64,000 nt of DNA from Hydractinia symbiolongicarpus. Taxonomy: Eukaryota > Cnidaria > Hydrozoa > Anthoathecata > Hydractiniidae. Under the pieces are notes generated by a model that was given only the letters and a program-made list of their open reading frames with translations, made no database searches and was not told where the DNA came from. Positions 12,457-24,087 of this stretch are shown piece after piece (positions within the stretch are counted from its first letter, which is position 1; each line of letters opens with the position of its first letter). A program made the position numbers and the translations under genes. Location: NCBI RefSeq assembly GCF_029227915.1, contig NC_079876.1, positions 21,206,001-21,270,000 on the forward strand. The letters are read 5' to 3'.

Positions 12457-12943
12457 TTTCCTCTAACATTTAGATACACAAATTCGTGTAGCATATAATA
12501 TTGAGCCATTACTTTATTCACCAATTTTTTCCTCCTTCAATCAATTATTCGTTCTTCTATTTATTCCGTCATTTATGCAAACATTCATTTGGTTATTCTT
12601 TAACTCCTTCATTCAAAAAATCGAATACAAAATTTCATAAAGTAAATCTTATTCGACCATTAATTTTTCATTAATTTTTTTATCATAAAATTTTTCCCTT
12701 GCTTCTTATTTCGTCATTCAATCATTCATTTGTTCATTCATCCATTTATTTATTCATTCGTTAAAAAATCCATATACAGAAGTTCGTGTGGCAAGTTTGA
12801 GTCGGCCATAAACACGTTCACTTATTGTTATTTGATTCATTCATTTGTTCATTTATTCGTTCAAAATTTCACATACAGAAATTCGTGTAACCAAGTTTTT
12901 TCAAGAATCATTAAGTGATTCATTAATTATTCCTCCCTCCCTC
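12457..12943 (+). repeat. core 2 (subfamily Q)
   Basis: Q-subfamily core of 487 bp (TTTTTTCAAGAATC, GTGATTC). CCATTACTTTATTC and CCTCCCTCCCTC match core C exactly and no other core, which marks it as the inverted counterpart of C. Confidence 0.94.
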
Positions 12944-15074
12944 ATTCATTCGTTCCTTCAGTCATTCATCCATTCATTCATTCATTCTGTCATTCATTCA
13001 TTCATTTATTTATTTATTCCTTCATTAATTCATTCATTCATTCAATCATTCATTTGTTCATTTATTCATTCATTCAATCATTCATTTGTTCTATCATCCA
13101 TTCATTCATTTATTCGTTCATTTATTCATTTATTCAATCATTCGTTCATTGATTTATTTTTTCATTCAACCATTTGTTCATTAATTCATTTGTTCATTTA
13201 TTCATTAATTCATTCATTCATTCATTCATTCATTCACTTATTCATTTATCCATTCATTCATTCATTCATTTATTCATTTAATTTTTCCTTCAATAATTCA
13301 TTCGATCAATCATTCATTTGTTCATTCATTCATTCATTCAATCGTTCATTTGTTCATTCATCCATTTATTCATTCATTTATTCATTTATTTCATTAATTC
13401 ATTCATTCATTCATTCATTCATTCAATCATTTATTCATTAAATCATTCATTTATTCATTCATTCAATCATTCATTCATTCAATCATTCATTCATTAAATC
13501 ATTCATTCAATTATTCATTCATTCATTCATGCATTCGTACATTCATCCATTCATTCATTCAATCATTCATTTATTTATTCCTTCATTAATTCATTCATTC
13601 ATTCAATCATTCATTTGTTCATTCATTCATTCATCAAATCATTCATTTGTTCTTTCATCCATTCATTCATTTATTCGTTCATTTATTTATTTATTCAATC
13701 ATTCGTTGATTGATTTATTTTTTCATTCAATCATTTCTTCATTAATTCATTTGTTCATTTATTCATTAATTCATTCATTCATTCATTCATTCATTCACTT
13801 ATTCATTTATCCATTCATTCATTCATTCATTTATTCATTTAATTATTCCTTCAATAATTCATTCGATCAATCATTCATTTGTTCATTCATTCATTCATTC
13901 AATCATTTATTTGTTCATTCATCCATTTATCCATTCATTTATTCATTTATTTCATTAATTCATTCATTCATTCATTCATTCATTCATTCATTCATTTATT
14001 CATTAAATCATTCATTCATTCATTCATTCAATCATTCATTCATTCAATCATTCATTCATTAAATCATTCATTCATTTATTCATTCATTCATTCATGCATT
14101 CGTACATTCATCCATTCATTCATTCAATCATTCATTTATTTATTCCTTCATTAATTCATTCATTCATTCAATCATTCATTTGTTCATTCATTCATTCATC
14201 AAATTATTCATTTGTTCTTTCATCCATTCATTCATTTATTCGTTCATTTATTTATTTATTCAATCATTCGTTCATTGATTTATTTTTTCATTCAATCATT
14301 TGTTCATTAATTCATTTGTTCATTTATTCATTCATTCATTCATTCATTCTGTCATTCATTCATTTATCAATTCATTCATTCATTCATTCATTCATTCATT
14401 CATTCGTTCATTCATTCATTCATTCATTCATTCAATCATTCATTCATTCTGTCATTCATTCATTTATTCTTTTATTCATTTATTTATTCCTTCATTAATT
14501 CATTCATTCATTCATTCACTCATTTATCCATCCATTCATTCATTCATTCATTCTGTCATTCATTCATTCATTTATTTATTTATTCCTTCATTAATTCATT
14601 CATTCATTCAATCATTCATTTGTTCATTCATTCATTCATTCAATCATTCATTTGTTCTATCATCCATTCATTCATTTATTCGTTCATTTATTCATTTATT
14701 CAATCATTCGTTCATTGATTTATTTTTTCATTCAATCATTTGTTCATTAATTCATTTGTTCATTTATTCATTAATTTATTGATTCATTCATTCATTCATT
14801 CACTTATTCATTTATCCATTCATTCATTTATTCATTTAATTATTCCTTCAATAATTAATTTGATCAATCATTCATTTATTCATTCATTCAATCATTCATT
14901 CATTAAATCTTTCACTCACTCATTCAATCAATCATTCATTCTTTTATTCATTCATTCATTTATTCATTCATTTATTCATTCATGCATTCGTACATTCATC
15001 CATTCAGTCATATATTCATTCATTCACATATTTCTTCATTCAATCATTTGTTCATTAATTCATTTGTTCATTCA
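12944..15074 (+). repeat. spacer between cores 2 and 3
   Basis: Shuffled modules: module G near 13141, 13700 (variant CGTTGATTG), 14268 and 14708; module D near 13290 (TTTTTCCTTC variant), 13855 and a diverged form near 14845; marker Y near 13532, 14096 and 14986. TCTGTC tetramer runs lie near 12986, 14348, 14449 and 14552. The last 700 bp resemble 10100-10804. No gene. Confidence 0.86.
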
Positions 15075-15561
15075 TTTCCTCTAACATTTAGATACACAAA
15101 TTCGTGTAGCATATAATACTGAGCCATTACGTTATTCACCAATTTTTTCCTCATTCAATCAATTATTAGTTCTTCTATTTATTCCGTCATTTATGCAAAC
15201 ATTCATTTGGTTATTCTATAATTCCTTCATTCAAAAAATCGAATACAAAATTTCACAAAGCAAATCTTATTCGACCATTAATTTTTCATTAATTTTTTTA
15301 TCATAAAATTTTTCCCTTGCTTCTTATTTCGTCATTCAATCATTCATTTGATCATTCATCCATTTATTTATTCATTCGTTAAAAAATCCATATACAGAAG
15401 TTCGTGTGGCAAATTTGAGTCGGCCATAAACACGTTCACTTATTGTTATTTTATTCATTCATTTGTTCATTTATTCGTTCAAAATTTCACATACAGAAAT
15501 TCGTGTAACAAAGTTTTTTCGGGAATCATTAAGTAATTCATTAATTATTACTCACTCCCTC
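15075..15561 (+). repeat. core 3 (subfamily F)
   Basis: F core of 487 bp. GATCATTCATCC and TTATTACTCACTCCC are shared with cores 5, 7, 8 and 9, defining an F subgroup. Private changes are ATAATACTGAGCC and TTATTAGTTCTTC. ATACA units start near 15092, 15243, 15392 and 15491. Confidence 0.93.
15092..15530 (+). repeat. internal units of a core (example: core 3)
   Basis: Four diverged units align without gaps as ATACA-N12-GC-N13-CCATWA, starting near 15092, 15243, 15392 and 15491. The last has AC for GC and lacks CCAT. Units one, three and four have TTCGTGT; the second has TTCACAA. Spacings of 151, 149 and 99 bp are close to multiples of 50. A weaker candidate (ATGCAAACATTC) starts near 15193, also on this spacing. 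The core thus looks like a decayed satellite array of about 50 bp period with ATTC-type filler between units. Confidence 0.75.
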
Positions 15562-16090
15562 ATTCATTTCTTCGTTCAGTCATTTATCCATTTATCCATT
15601 CATTCATTCATTCATTCATTCATTCACTCATTTATCCATCCATTCATTCATTCATTCATTCATTCTGTCATTCATTCATTCATCAATTCATTCATTCATT
15701 CATTCATTCATTCATTCACTCAATCATTCATTCATTCTGTCATTCATTCATTAAATCATTCATTCATTTATTCAATCATTCATTCAATCATTCATTCTTT
15801 TATTCATTCATTCATTTATTCATTCATTCATTCATGCATTCGTACATTCATCCATTCAGTCATTCATTCATTCATTTATGCATTTATTCATTCCTTCATT
15901 ATTTCACTCATTTATCCATTCAATCATTCATTCAATCATTCATTCAATCAATCATTCAATCATTCATTCAATAATTCAATCATTCAATCATTCAATCATT
16001 CAATCATTCATTCAGTCATTTATCAATTAATTCATTCATCAATTCATTGATTCATTTATTCATTTTTTCATTAATTCATTTGTTCATTCA
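15562..16090 (+). repeat. spacer between cores 3 and 4
   Basis: A short spacer (529 bp): ATCC/ACTC tetramer runs with TCTGTC, TTAAATC and AATCATTC blocks, marker Y near 15838, then module K (about 15880-16045) ending in ATCAATTCATTGATTC and a short run into core 4. Confidence 0.88.
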
Positions 16091-16577
16091 TTTCCTCTAA
16101 CATTTAGATACACAAATTCGTGTAGCATATAATATTGAGCCATTACGTTATTCACCAATTTTTTCCTCCTTCAATCAATTATTCGTTCTTCTATTTATTC
16201 CGTCATTTATGCAAACATTCATTTGGTTATTCTTTAATTCCTTCATTCAAAAAATCGAATACAAAATTTCATAAAGTAAATCTTATTTGACCATTAATTT
16301 TTTATTAATTTTTTTATCATAAAATATTTCCCTTGCTTCTTATTTCGTCATTCAATCATTCATTTGTTCATTCATCCATTTTCTTAATCATTCATTAAAA
16401 AATCCATATACAGAAGTTCGTGTTGCAAATTAAAGTCGGCCATAAACACATTCACTTATTGTTATTTGATTCATTCATTTGTTCATTTATTCGTTCAAAA
16501 TTTCACATACAGAAATTCGTGTAACCAAGTTTTTTCAAGAATCAATAAGTGATTCATTAATTATTCCTCACTCCCTC
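16091..16577 (+). repeat. core 4 (subfamily Q)
   Basis: Q core of 487 bp. AAAATATTTCCC, TTTTTATTAATTT and CCATTTTCTT are shared with core 11. Its right half has GTTGCAAATTAAAG, AACACATTCAC and AATCAATAAG, shared with core 6. That half is the donor side of the 3755-bp duplication. CTTATTTGACC is private. Confidence 0.93.
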
Positions 16578-17563
16578 ATTCATTCGTTCCTTCAGTCATT
16601 CATCCATTCATTCATTCATTCATTCATTCATTTATTTATTTATTCCTTCATTAGTTCATTCATTTATTCAATCATTCATTTATTCGTTCATTTATTCATT
16701 TATTCAATCATTCGTTCATTGATTTATTTTTTCATTCAATCATTTGTTCATTAATTCATTTGTTCATTTATTCATTAATTCATTCATTCATTCATTTATT
16801 CATTCACTTATTCATTTATCCATTCATTCATTCATTCATTCATTCATTCATTCATTCATTCATTCATTCAATCATTCATTCATTCTGTCATTCATTCATT
16901 TATTCTTTTATTCATTTATTTATTCCTTCATTAATTCATTCATTCATTCATTCACTCATTTATCCATCCATTCATTCATTCATTCATTCTGTCATTCATT
17001 CATTTATTCATTCTTTCATTTATTCATTCCTTCATTTATTTATTCATTCAAACATTCGTTCATTCATTTATTTATTCATTCAATCATTTATTCATTAATT
17101 CATTCATTCATTCATTTATTCATTCACTTATTCATTTATCCATTCATTCATTCATTCATTCATTCATTCATTCATTCATTCATTCATTAAATCATTCATT
17201 CACTCATTCATTCAATCATTCATTCTTTTATTCATTCATTCATTTATTCATTCATTTATTCATTCATGCATTCGTACATTCATCCATTCAGTCATTCATT
17301 CATTCATTTATGCATTTATTCATTCCTTCATTATTTCACTCATTTATCCATTCAATCATTCGTTCAATCATTCATTCAATCAATCATTCAATCATTCATT
17401 CAATAATTCAATCATTCAATCCTTCATTCAGTCATTTATCAATTAATTCATTCATCAAATTATTGATTCTTTTATTCATTTATTCATTTATTCATTAATT
17501 CATTCATTCATTCACATATTTCTTCATTCAATCATTTGTTCATTAATTCATTTGTTCATTCAT
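16578..17563 (+). repeat. spacer between cores 4 and 5
   Basis: Holds a truncated module G (CGTTCATTGATTTATTTTTTC near 16708) without the usual ATCATCC start, TCTGTC runs near 16886 and 16989, a module P relative near 17040-17100 in which TTGTTCAGTAATTC is replaced by TTATTCATTAATTC, marker Y near 17268, module K (about 17310-17460) with TTATTGATTCTTTTATTC, and a short run into core 5. Repeated at 20333-21318. Confidence 0.87.
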
Positions 17564-18049
17564 TTTCTGTAACATTTAGATACACAAATTCGTGTAGCAT
17601 ATAATATTGAGCCATTACGTTATTCACCAATTTTTTCCTCATTCAATCAATTATTCGTTCTTCTATTTATTCCGTCATTTATGCAAACATTCATTTGGTT
17701 ATACTATAATTCCTTCATTCAAAAAATCGAATACAAAATTTCACAAAGCAAATCTTATTCGACCATTAATTTTTCATTAATTTTTTTATCATAAAATTTT
17801 TCCCTTGCTTCTTATTTCGTCATTCAATCATTCATTTGATCATTCATCCATTTATTTATTCATTCGTTAAAAAATCCATATACAGAAGTTCGTGTGGCAA
17901 ATTTGAGTCGGCCATAAACACGTTCACTTATTGTTATTTTATTCATTCATTTGTTCATTTATTCGTTCAAAATTTCACATACAGAAATTCGTGTAACAAA
18001 GTTTTTTCGGGAATCATTAAGTAATTCATTAATTATTACTCACTCCCTC
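17564..18049 (+). repeat. core 5 (subfamily F)
   Basis: F core of 486 bp with TTTTCTGTAAC at its start (most cores have TTTCCTCTAAC) and GGTTATACTATAATTCC. It shares GATCATTCATCC and TTATTACTCAC with cores 3, 7, 8 and 9. Core 7 is its copy, 3755 bp away. Confidence 0.94.
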
Positions 18050-19846
18050 ATTCATTTCTTCGTTCAGTCATTTATCCATTTATCCATTCATTCATTCATT
18101 CATTCATTCATTCATTCACTCATTTATCCATCCATTCATTCATTCATTCATTCATTCATTCTGTCATTCATTCATTCATCAATTCATTCATTCATTCATT
18201 CATTCATTCATTCACTCAATCATTCATTCATTCTGTCATTCATTCATTTATTCTTTTATTCATTTATTTATTCCTTCGTTAAATCATTCATTCATTCATT
18301 CACTCATTTATCCATCCATTCATTCATTCATTCATTCATTCATTCATTCATTCATTCAATCATTCATTCATTCTGTCATTCATTCATTTATTCTTTTATT
18401 CATTTATTTATTCCTTCATTAATTCATCCATTCATTCATTTACTCATTTATCCATCTATTCATTCATTCATTCATTCATTCTGTCATTCATTCATTCATT
18501 CATTCTTTCATTTATTCACTCCTTCATTTATTTATTCATTCAAACATTCGTTCATTCATTTATTTATTCATTCAATCATTTGTTCAGTAATTCATTCATT
18601 CATTCATTCAATCATTCATTCATTCATTAAATCATTTATTCATTCAATCATTCATCCATTAAATCATTTATTCATTCATTCATTCATTTATCAATTCATT
18701 CATTCATTCATTCATTCATTCATTCATTCAATCATTCATTCATTCTGTCATTCATTCATTTATTCTTTTATTCATTTATTTATTCCTTCATTAATTCATT
18801 CATTCATTCATTCACTCATTTATCCATCCATCTATTCATTCATTCATTCATTCATTCTGTCATTCATTCATTCATTCATTCTTTCATTTATTCATTCATT
18901 CATTTATTTATTCATTCATTCATGCATTCGTACATTCATCCATTCAGTCATTCATTCATTAATTTATGCATTTATTCATTCCTTCATTATTTCACTCTTT
19001 TATCCATTCAATCATTCATTCAATCATTCATTCAATCAATCAATCATTCATTCAATAATTCAATCATTCAATCATTCATTCAGTCATTTATCAATTAATT
19101 CATTCATCAATTCATAAATTCATTTATTCATTTATTCATTTATTCATTAATTCATTCATTCATTCATTAAATCATTCATTCATTCATTCATTCAATCATT
19201 CATTCATTAAATCATTCATTCTTTTATTCATTTATTCATTTATTTATTCATTCATTCATGCATTCATCAAATCATTCATTTGTTCTTTCATCCATTCATT
19301 CATTTATTCGTTCATTTATTTATTTATTCAATCATTCGTTCATTGATTTATTTTTTCATTCAATCATTCATTCATTCATTTATTCATTCACTTATTCATT
19401 TATCCATTCATGCATTCATTTATTCAATCATTCATTCATTAAATCATTCATTCATTCATTCAATCATTCATTCATTAAATCATTCATTCTTTTAATCATT
19501 TATTCATTTATTTATTCATTCATTCATGCATTCGTACATTCATCCATTCAGTCATTCATTCATTCATTCATTTATGCATTTATTCATTCCTTCATTATTT
19601 CACTCATTTATCCATTCAATCATTTATTCAATCATTCATTCATTCAATCATTCATTCAATCAATCATTCAATCATTCATTCCATAAATCAATCATTTAAT
19701 CATTCATTCAGTCATTTATCAATTAATTCATTCATCAATTCATAAATTCATTTATTCATTTATTCATTTATTCATTAATTCATTCATTCATTCATTCAAA
19801 TATTTCTTCATTCAATCATTTGTTCATTAATTCATTTGTTCATTCA
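18050..19846 (+). repeat. spacer between cores 5 and 6
   Basis: 1.8 kb: TCTGTC-spaced runs, TTCCTTCGTTAAATC near 18271, module P near 18540-18598, a second TCTGTC/ATCC block, marker Y near 18923, module K (about 18965-19110), TTAAATC blocks, module G variant b near 19275-19365 joined directly to a tetramer run, marker Y near 19528 and a second module K (about 19575-19740) with ATTCCATAAATC. The two K modules suggest an internal duplication. Repeated at 21805-23601. Confidence 0.86.
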
Positions 19847-20332
19847 TTTCCTCTAACATTTAGATACACAAATTCGTGTAGCATATAATATTGAGCCATT
19901 ACGTTATTCACCGATTTTTTCCTCATTCAATCAATTATTCGTTCTTCTATTTATTCCGTCATTTATGCAAACATTCATTTGGTTATTCTATAATTCCTTC
20001 ATTCAAAAAATCGAATACAAAATTTCACAAAGCAAATCTTATTCGACCATTAATTTTCATTAATTTTTTTATCATAAAATTTTTCCCTTGCTTCTTATTT
20101 CGTCATTCAATCATTCATTTGATCATTCATCCATTTATTTATTCATTCATTAAAAAATCCATATACAGAAGTTCGTGTTGCAAATTAAAGTCGGCCATAA
20201 ACACATTCACTTATTGTTATTTGATTCATTCATTTGTTCATTTATTCGTTCAAAATTTCACATACAGAAATTCGTGTAACCAAGTTTTTTCAAGAATCAA
20301 TAAGTGATTCATTAATTATTCCTCACTCCCTC
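19847..20332 (+). repeat. core 6 (F/Q hybrid)
   Basis: Left half is F-like: CACCGATTTTTTCC, TTCTATAATTCC, CACAAAGCAAATC and GATCATTCATCC, as in core 8. Right half is Q-like and matches core 4: GTTGCAAATTAAAG, AACACATTCAC, TTTGATTC and TTTTTTCAAGAATCAATAAG. The switch lies between about 20120 and 20180. This is the product expected from unequal crossover between a core 4 and a core 8 precursor. Confidence 0.92.
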
Positions 20333-21318
20333 ATTCATTCGTTCCTTCAGTCATTCATCCATTCATTCATTCATTCATTCATTCATTTATTTATTTATTC
20401 CTTCATTAGTTCATTCATTTATTCAATCATTCATTTATTCGTTCATTTATTCATTTATTCAATCATTCGTTCATTGATTTATTTTTTCATTCAATCATTT
20501 GTTCATTAATTCATTTGTTCATTTATTCATTAATTCATTCATTCATTCATTTATTCATTCACTTATTCATTTATCCATTCATTCATTCATTCATTCATTC
20601 ATTCATTCATTCATTCATTCATTCAATCATTCATTCATTCTGTCATTCATTCATTTATTCTTTTATTCATTTATTTATTCCTTCATTAATTCATTCATTC
20701 ATTCATTCACTCATTTATCCATCCATTCATTCATTCATTCATTCTGTCATTCATTCATTTATTCATTCTTTCATTTATTCATTCCTTCATTTATTTATTC
20801 ATTCAAACATTCGTTCATTCATTTATTTATTCATTCAATCATTTATTCATTAATTCATTCATTCATTCATTTATTCATTCACTTATTCATTTATCCATTC
20901 ATTCATTCATTCATTCATTCATTCATTCATTCATTCATTCATTAAATCATTCATTCACTCATTCATTCGATCATTCATTCTTTTATTCATTCATTCATTT
21001 ATTCATTCATTTATTCATTCATGCATTCGTACATTCATCCATTCAGTCATTCATTCATTCATTTATGCATTTATTCATTCCTTCATTATTTCACTCATTT
21101 ATCCATTCAATCATTCGTTCAATCATTCATTCAATCAATCATTCAATCATTCATTCAATAATTCAATCATTCAATCCTTCATTCAGTCATTTATCAATTA
21201 ATTCATTCATCAAATTATTGATTCTTTTATTCATTTATTCATTTATTCATTAATTCATTCATTCATTCACATATTTCTTCATTCAATCATTTGTTCATTA
21301 ATTCATTTGTTCATTCAT
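20333..21318 (+). repeat. spacer between cores 6 and 7
   Basis: Copy of the core 4-5 spacer (shift 3755 bp), same modules in the same order. One visible difference is CATTCGATCATTC near 20970 against CATTCAATCATTC near 17215. Confidence 0.88.
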
Positions 21319-21804
21319 TTTCTGTAACATTTAGATACACAAATTCGTGTAGCATATAATATTGAGCCATTACGTTATTCACCAATTTTTTCCTCATTCA
21401 ATCAATTATTCGTTCTTCTATTTATTCCGTCATTTATGCAAACATTCATTTGGTTATACTATAATTCCTTCATTCAAAAAATCGAATACAAAATTTCACA
21501 AAGCAAATCTTATTCGACCATTAATTTTTCATTAATTTTTTTATCATAAAATTTTTCCCTTGCTTCTTATTTCGTCATTCAATCATTCATTTGATCATTC
21601 ATCCATTTATTTATTCATTCGTTAAAAAATCCATATACAGAAGTTCGTGTGGCAAATTTGAGTCGGCCATAAACACGTTCACTTATTGTTATTTTATTCA
21701 TTCATTTGTTCATTTATTCGTTCAAAATTTCACATACAGAAATTCGTGTAACAAAGTTTTTTCGGGAATCATTAAGTAATTCATTAATTATTACTCACTC
21801 CCTC
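21319..21804 (+). repeat. core 7 (subfamily F)
   Basis: Copy of core 5, shifted 3755 bp, with TTTTCTGTAAC and GGTTATACTATAATTCC. I see no difference between the two by eye. Confidence 0.94.
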
Positions 21805-23601
21805 ATTCATTTCTTCGTTCAGTCATTTATCCATTTATCCATTCATTCATTCATTCATTCATTCATTCATTCACTCATTTATCCATCCATTCATTCATTC
21901 ATTCATTCATTCATTCTGTCATTCATTCATTCATCAATTCATTCATTCATTCATTCATTCATTCATTCATTCACTCAATCATTCATTCATTCTGTCATTC
22001 ATTCATTTATTCTTTTATTCATTTATTTATTCCTTCGTTAAATCATTCATTCATTCATTCACTCATTTATCCATCCATTCATTCATTCATTCATTCATTC
22101 ATTCATTCATTCAATCATTCATTCATTCTGTCATTCATTCATTTATTCTTTTATTCATTTATTTATTCCTTCATTAATTCATCCATTCATTCATTTACTC
22201 ATTTATCCATCTATTCATTCATTCATTCATTCATTCTGTCATTCATTCATTCATTCATTCTTTCATTTATTCACTCCTTCATTTATTTATTCATTCAAAC
22301 ATTCGTTCATTCATTTATTTATTCATTCAATCATTTGTTCAGTAATTCATTCATTCATTCATTCAATCATTCATTCATTCATTAAATCATTTATTCATTC
22401 AATCATTCATCCATTAAATCATTTATTCATTCATTCATTCATTTATCAATTCATTCATTCATTCATTCATTCATTCATTCATTCAATCATTCATTCATTC
22501 TGTCATTCATTCATTTATTCTTTTATTCATTTATTTATTCCTTCATTAATTCATTCATTCATTCATTCACTCATTTATCCATCCATCTATTCATTCATTC
22601 ATTCATTCATTCTGTCATTCATTCATTCATTCATTCTTTCATTTATTCATTCATTCATTTATTTATTCATTCATTCATGCATTCGTACATTCATCCATTC
22701 AGTCATTCATTCATTAATTTATGCATTTATTCATTCCTTCATTATTTCACTCTTTTATCCATTCAATCATTCATTCAATCATTCATTCAATCAATCAATC
22801 ATTCATTCAATAATTCAATCATTCAATCATTCATTCAGTCATTTATCAATTAATTCATTCATCAATTCATAAATTCATTTATTCATTTATTCATTTATTC
22901 ATTAATTCATTCATTCATTCATTAAATCATTCATTCATTCATTCATTCAATCATTCATTCATTAAATCATTCATTCTTTTATTCATTTATTCATTTATTT
23001 ATTCATTCATTCATGCATTCATCAAATCATTCATTTGTTCTTTCATCCATTCATTCATTTATTCGTTCATTTATTTATTTATTCAATCATTCGTTCATTG
23101 ATTTATTTTTTCATTCAATCATTCATTCATTCATTTATTCATTCACTTATTCATTTATCCATTCATGCATTCATTTATTCAATCATTCATTCATTAAATC
23201 ATTCATTCATTCATTCAATCATTCATTCATTAAATCATTCATTCTTTTAATCATTTATTCATTTATTTATTCATTCATTCATGCATTCGTACATTCATCC
23301 ATTCAGTCATTCATTCATTCATTCATTTATGCATTTATTCATTCCTTCATTATTTCACTCATTTATCCATTCAATCATTTATTCAATCATTCATTCATTC
23401 AATCATTCATTCAATCAATCATTCAATCATTCATTCCATAAATCAATCATTTAATCATTCATTCAGTCATTTATCAATTAATTCATTCATCAATTCATAA
23501 ATTCATTTATTCATTTATTCATTTATTCATTAATTCATTCATTCATTCATTCAAATATTTCTTCATTCAATCATTTGTTCATTAATTCATTTGTTCATTC
23601 A
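21805..23601 (+). repeat. spacer between cores 7 and 8
   Basis: Copy of the core 5-6 spacer (shift 3755 bp): TCTGTC runs, TTCCTTCGTTAAATC, module P near 22295, marker Y near 22678, two module K copies and module G variant b near 23030-23120. Differences seen are small tetramer-number changes in ATTC runs. Confidence 0.87.
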
Positions 23602-24087
23602 TTTCCTCTAACATTTAGATACACAAATTCGTGTAGCATATAATATTGAGCCATTACGTTATTCACCGATTTTTTCCTCATTCAATCAATTATTCGTTCT
23701 TCTATTTATTCCGTCATTTATGCAAACATTCATTTGGTTATTCTATAATTCCTTCATTCAAAAAATCGAATACAAAATTTCACAAAGCAAATCTTATTCG
23801 ACCATTAATTTTCATTAATTTTTTTATCATAAAATTTTTCCCTTGCTTCTTATTTCGTCATTCAATCATTCATTTGATCATTCATCCATTTATTTATTCA
23901 TTCGTTAAAAAATCCATATACAGAAGTTCGTGTGGCAAATTTGAGTCGGCCATAAACACGTTCACTTATTGTTATTTTATTCATTCATTTGTTCATTTAT
24001 TCGTTCAAAATTTCACATACAGAAATTCGTGTAACAAAGTTTTTTCGGGAATCATTAAGTAATTCATTAATTATTACTCACTCCCTC
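23602..24087 (+). repeat. core 8 (subfamily F)
   Basis: Left half matches core 6 (CACCGATTTTTTCC and a one-base shorter TTAATTTTCATTAAT). Right half is F (CACGTTCAC, ATTTTATTC, TTTTTTCGGGAATC, TTATTACTCAC). It lies downstream of the second 3755-bp unit and represents the parental structure on that side. Confidence 0.93.

Larger units (their letters stand above)
5000..13250. repeat. large inverted duplication (two arms of about 2.9 kb)
   Basis: Left arm is about 5000-7960, right arm about 10300-13250, with about 2.3 kb of plus-oriented satellite between. Arm order is core D / module P / marker Y / module K / octamer array / core C on the left, and core 1 / P / Y / K / array / core 2 on the right, inverted. 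Pair-specific variants support homology: GGTATT in cores D and 1; AAGTAATGG and GAGGGAGGGAGG in cores C and 2. Beyond core C and core 2 similarity continues about 350 bp and then the module orders diverge. Arm ends are approximate because the tetramer hides exact limits. Confidence 0.85.
16400..23895 (+). repeat. 3755-bp tandem duplication (two units)
   Basis: Unit one runs from inside core 4 to inside core 6 (about 16400-20140) and unit two from inside core 6 to inside core 8 (about 20155-23895). Landmarks shift by exactly 3755 bp, for example core starts 17564/21319 and 19847/23602, and core 5 and 7 ends 18049/21804. Both junctions fall inside a core, between the second and third ATACA units. 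The copies look almost identical by eye, which implies a recent event or ongoing homogenisation. Confidence 0.92.

Noticed and set aside
15300-15330. TATA-like or poly(A)-like strings in cores (ATAAAATTTTTCCC)
   Set aside because: AT-rich strings are expected by chance in this composition; no downstream gene or transcript evidence supports a promoter or terminator.
15348-15536. A 62-codon frame conserved in nearly every core (contains YRSSCGKFES and TYRNSCN)
   Set aside because: Conservation is that of the repeat itself. An overlapping second frame is equally open, differences between F and Q cores include several amino-acid changes, and core 14 has a one-base deletion next to the frame end. 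The two similar peptide stretches are just two of the core's internal DNA units. A dN/dS test over all genomic copies would be decisive.
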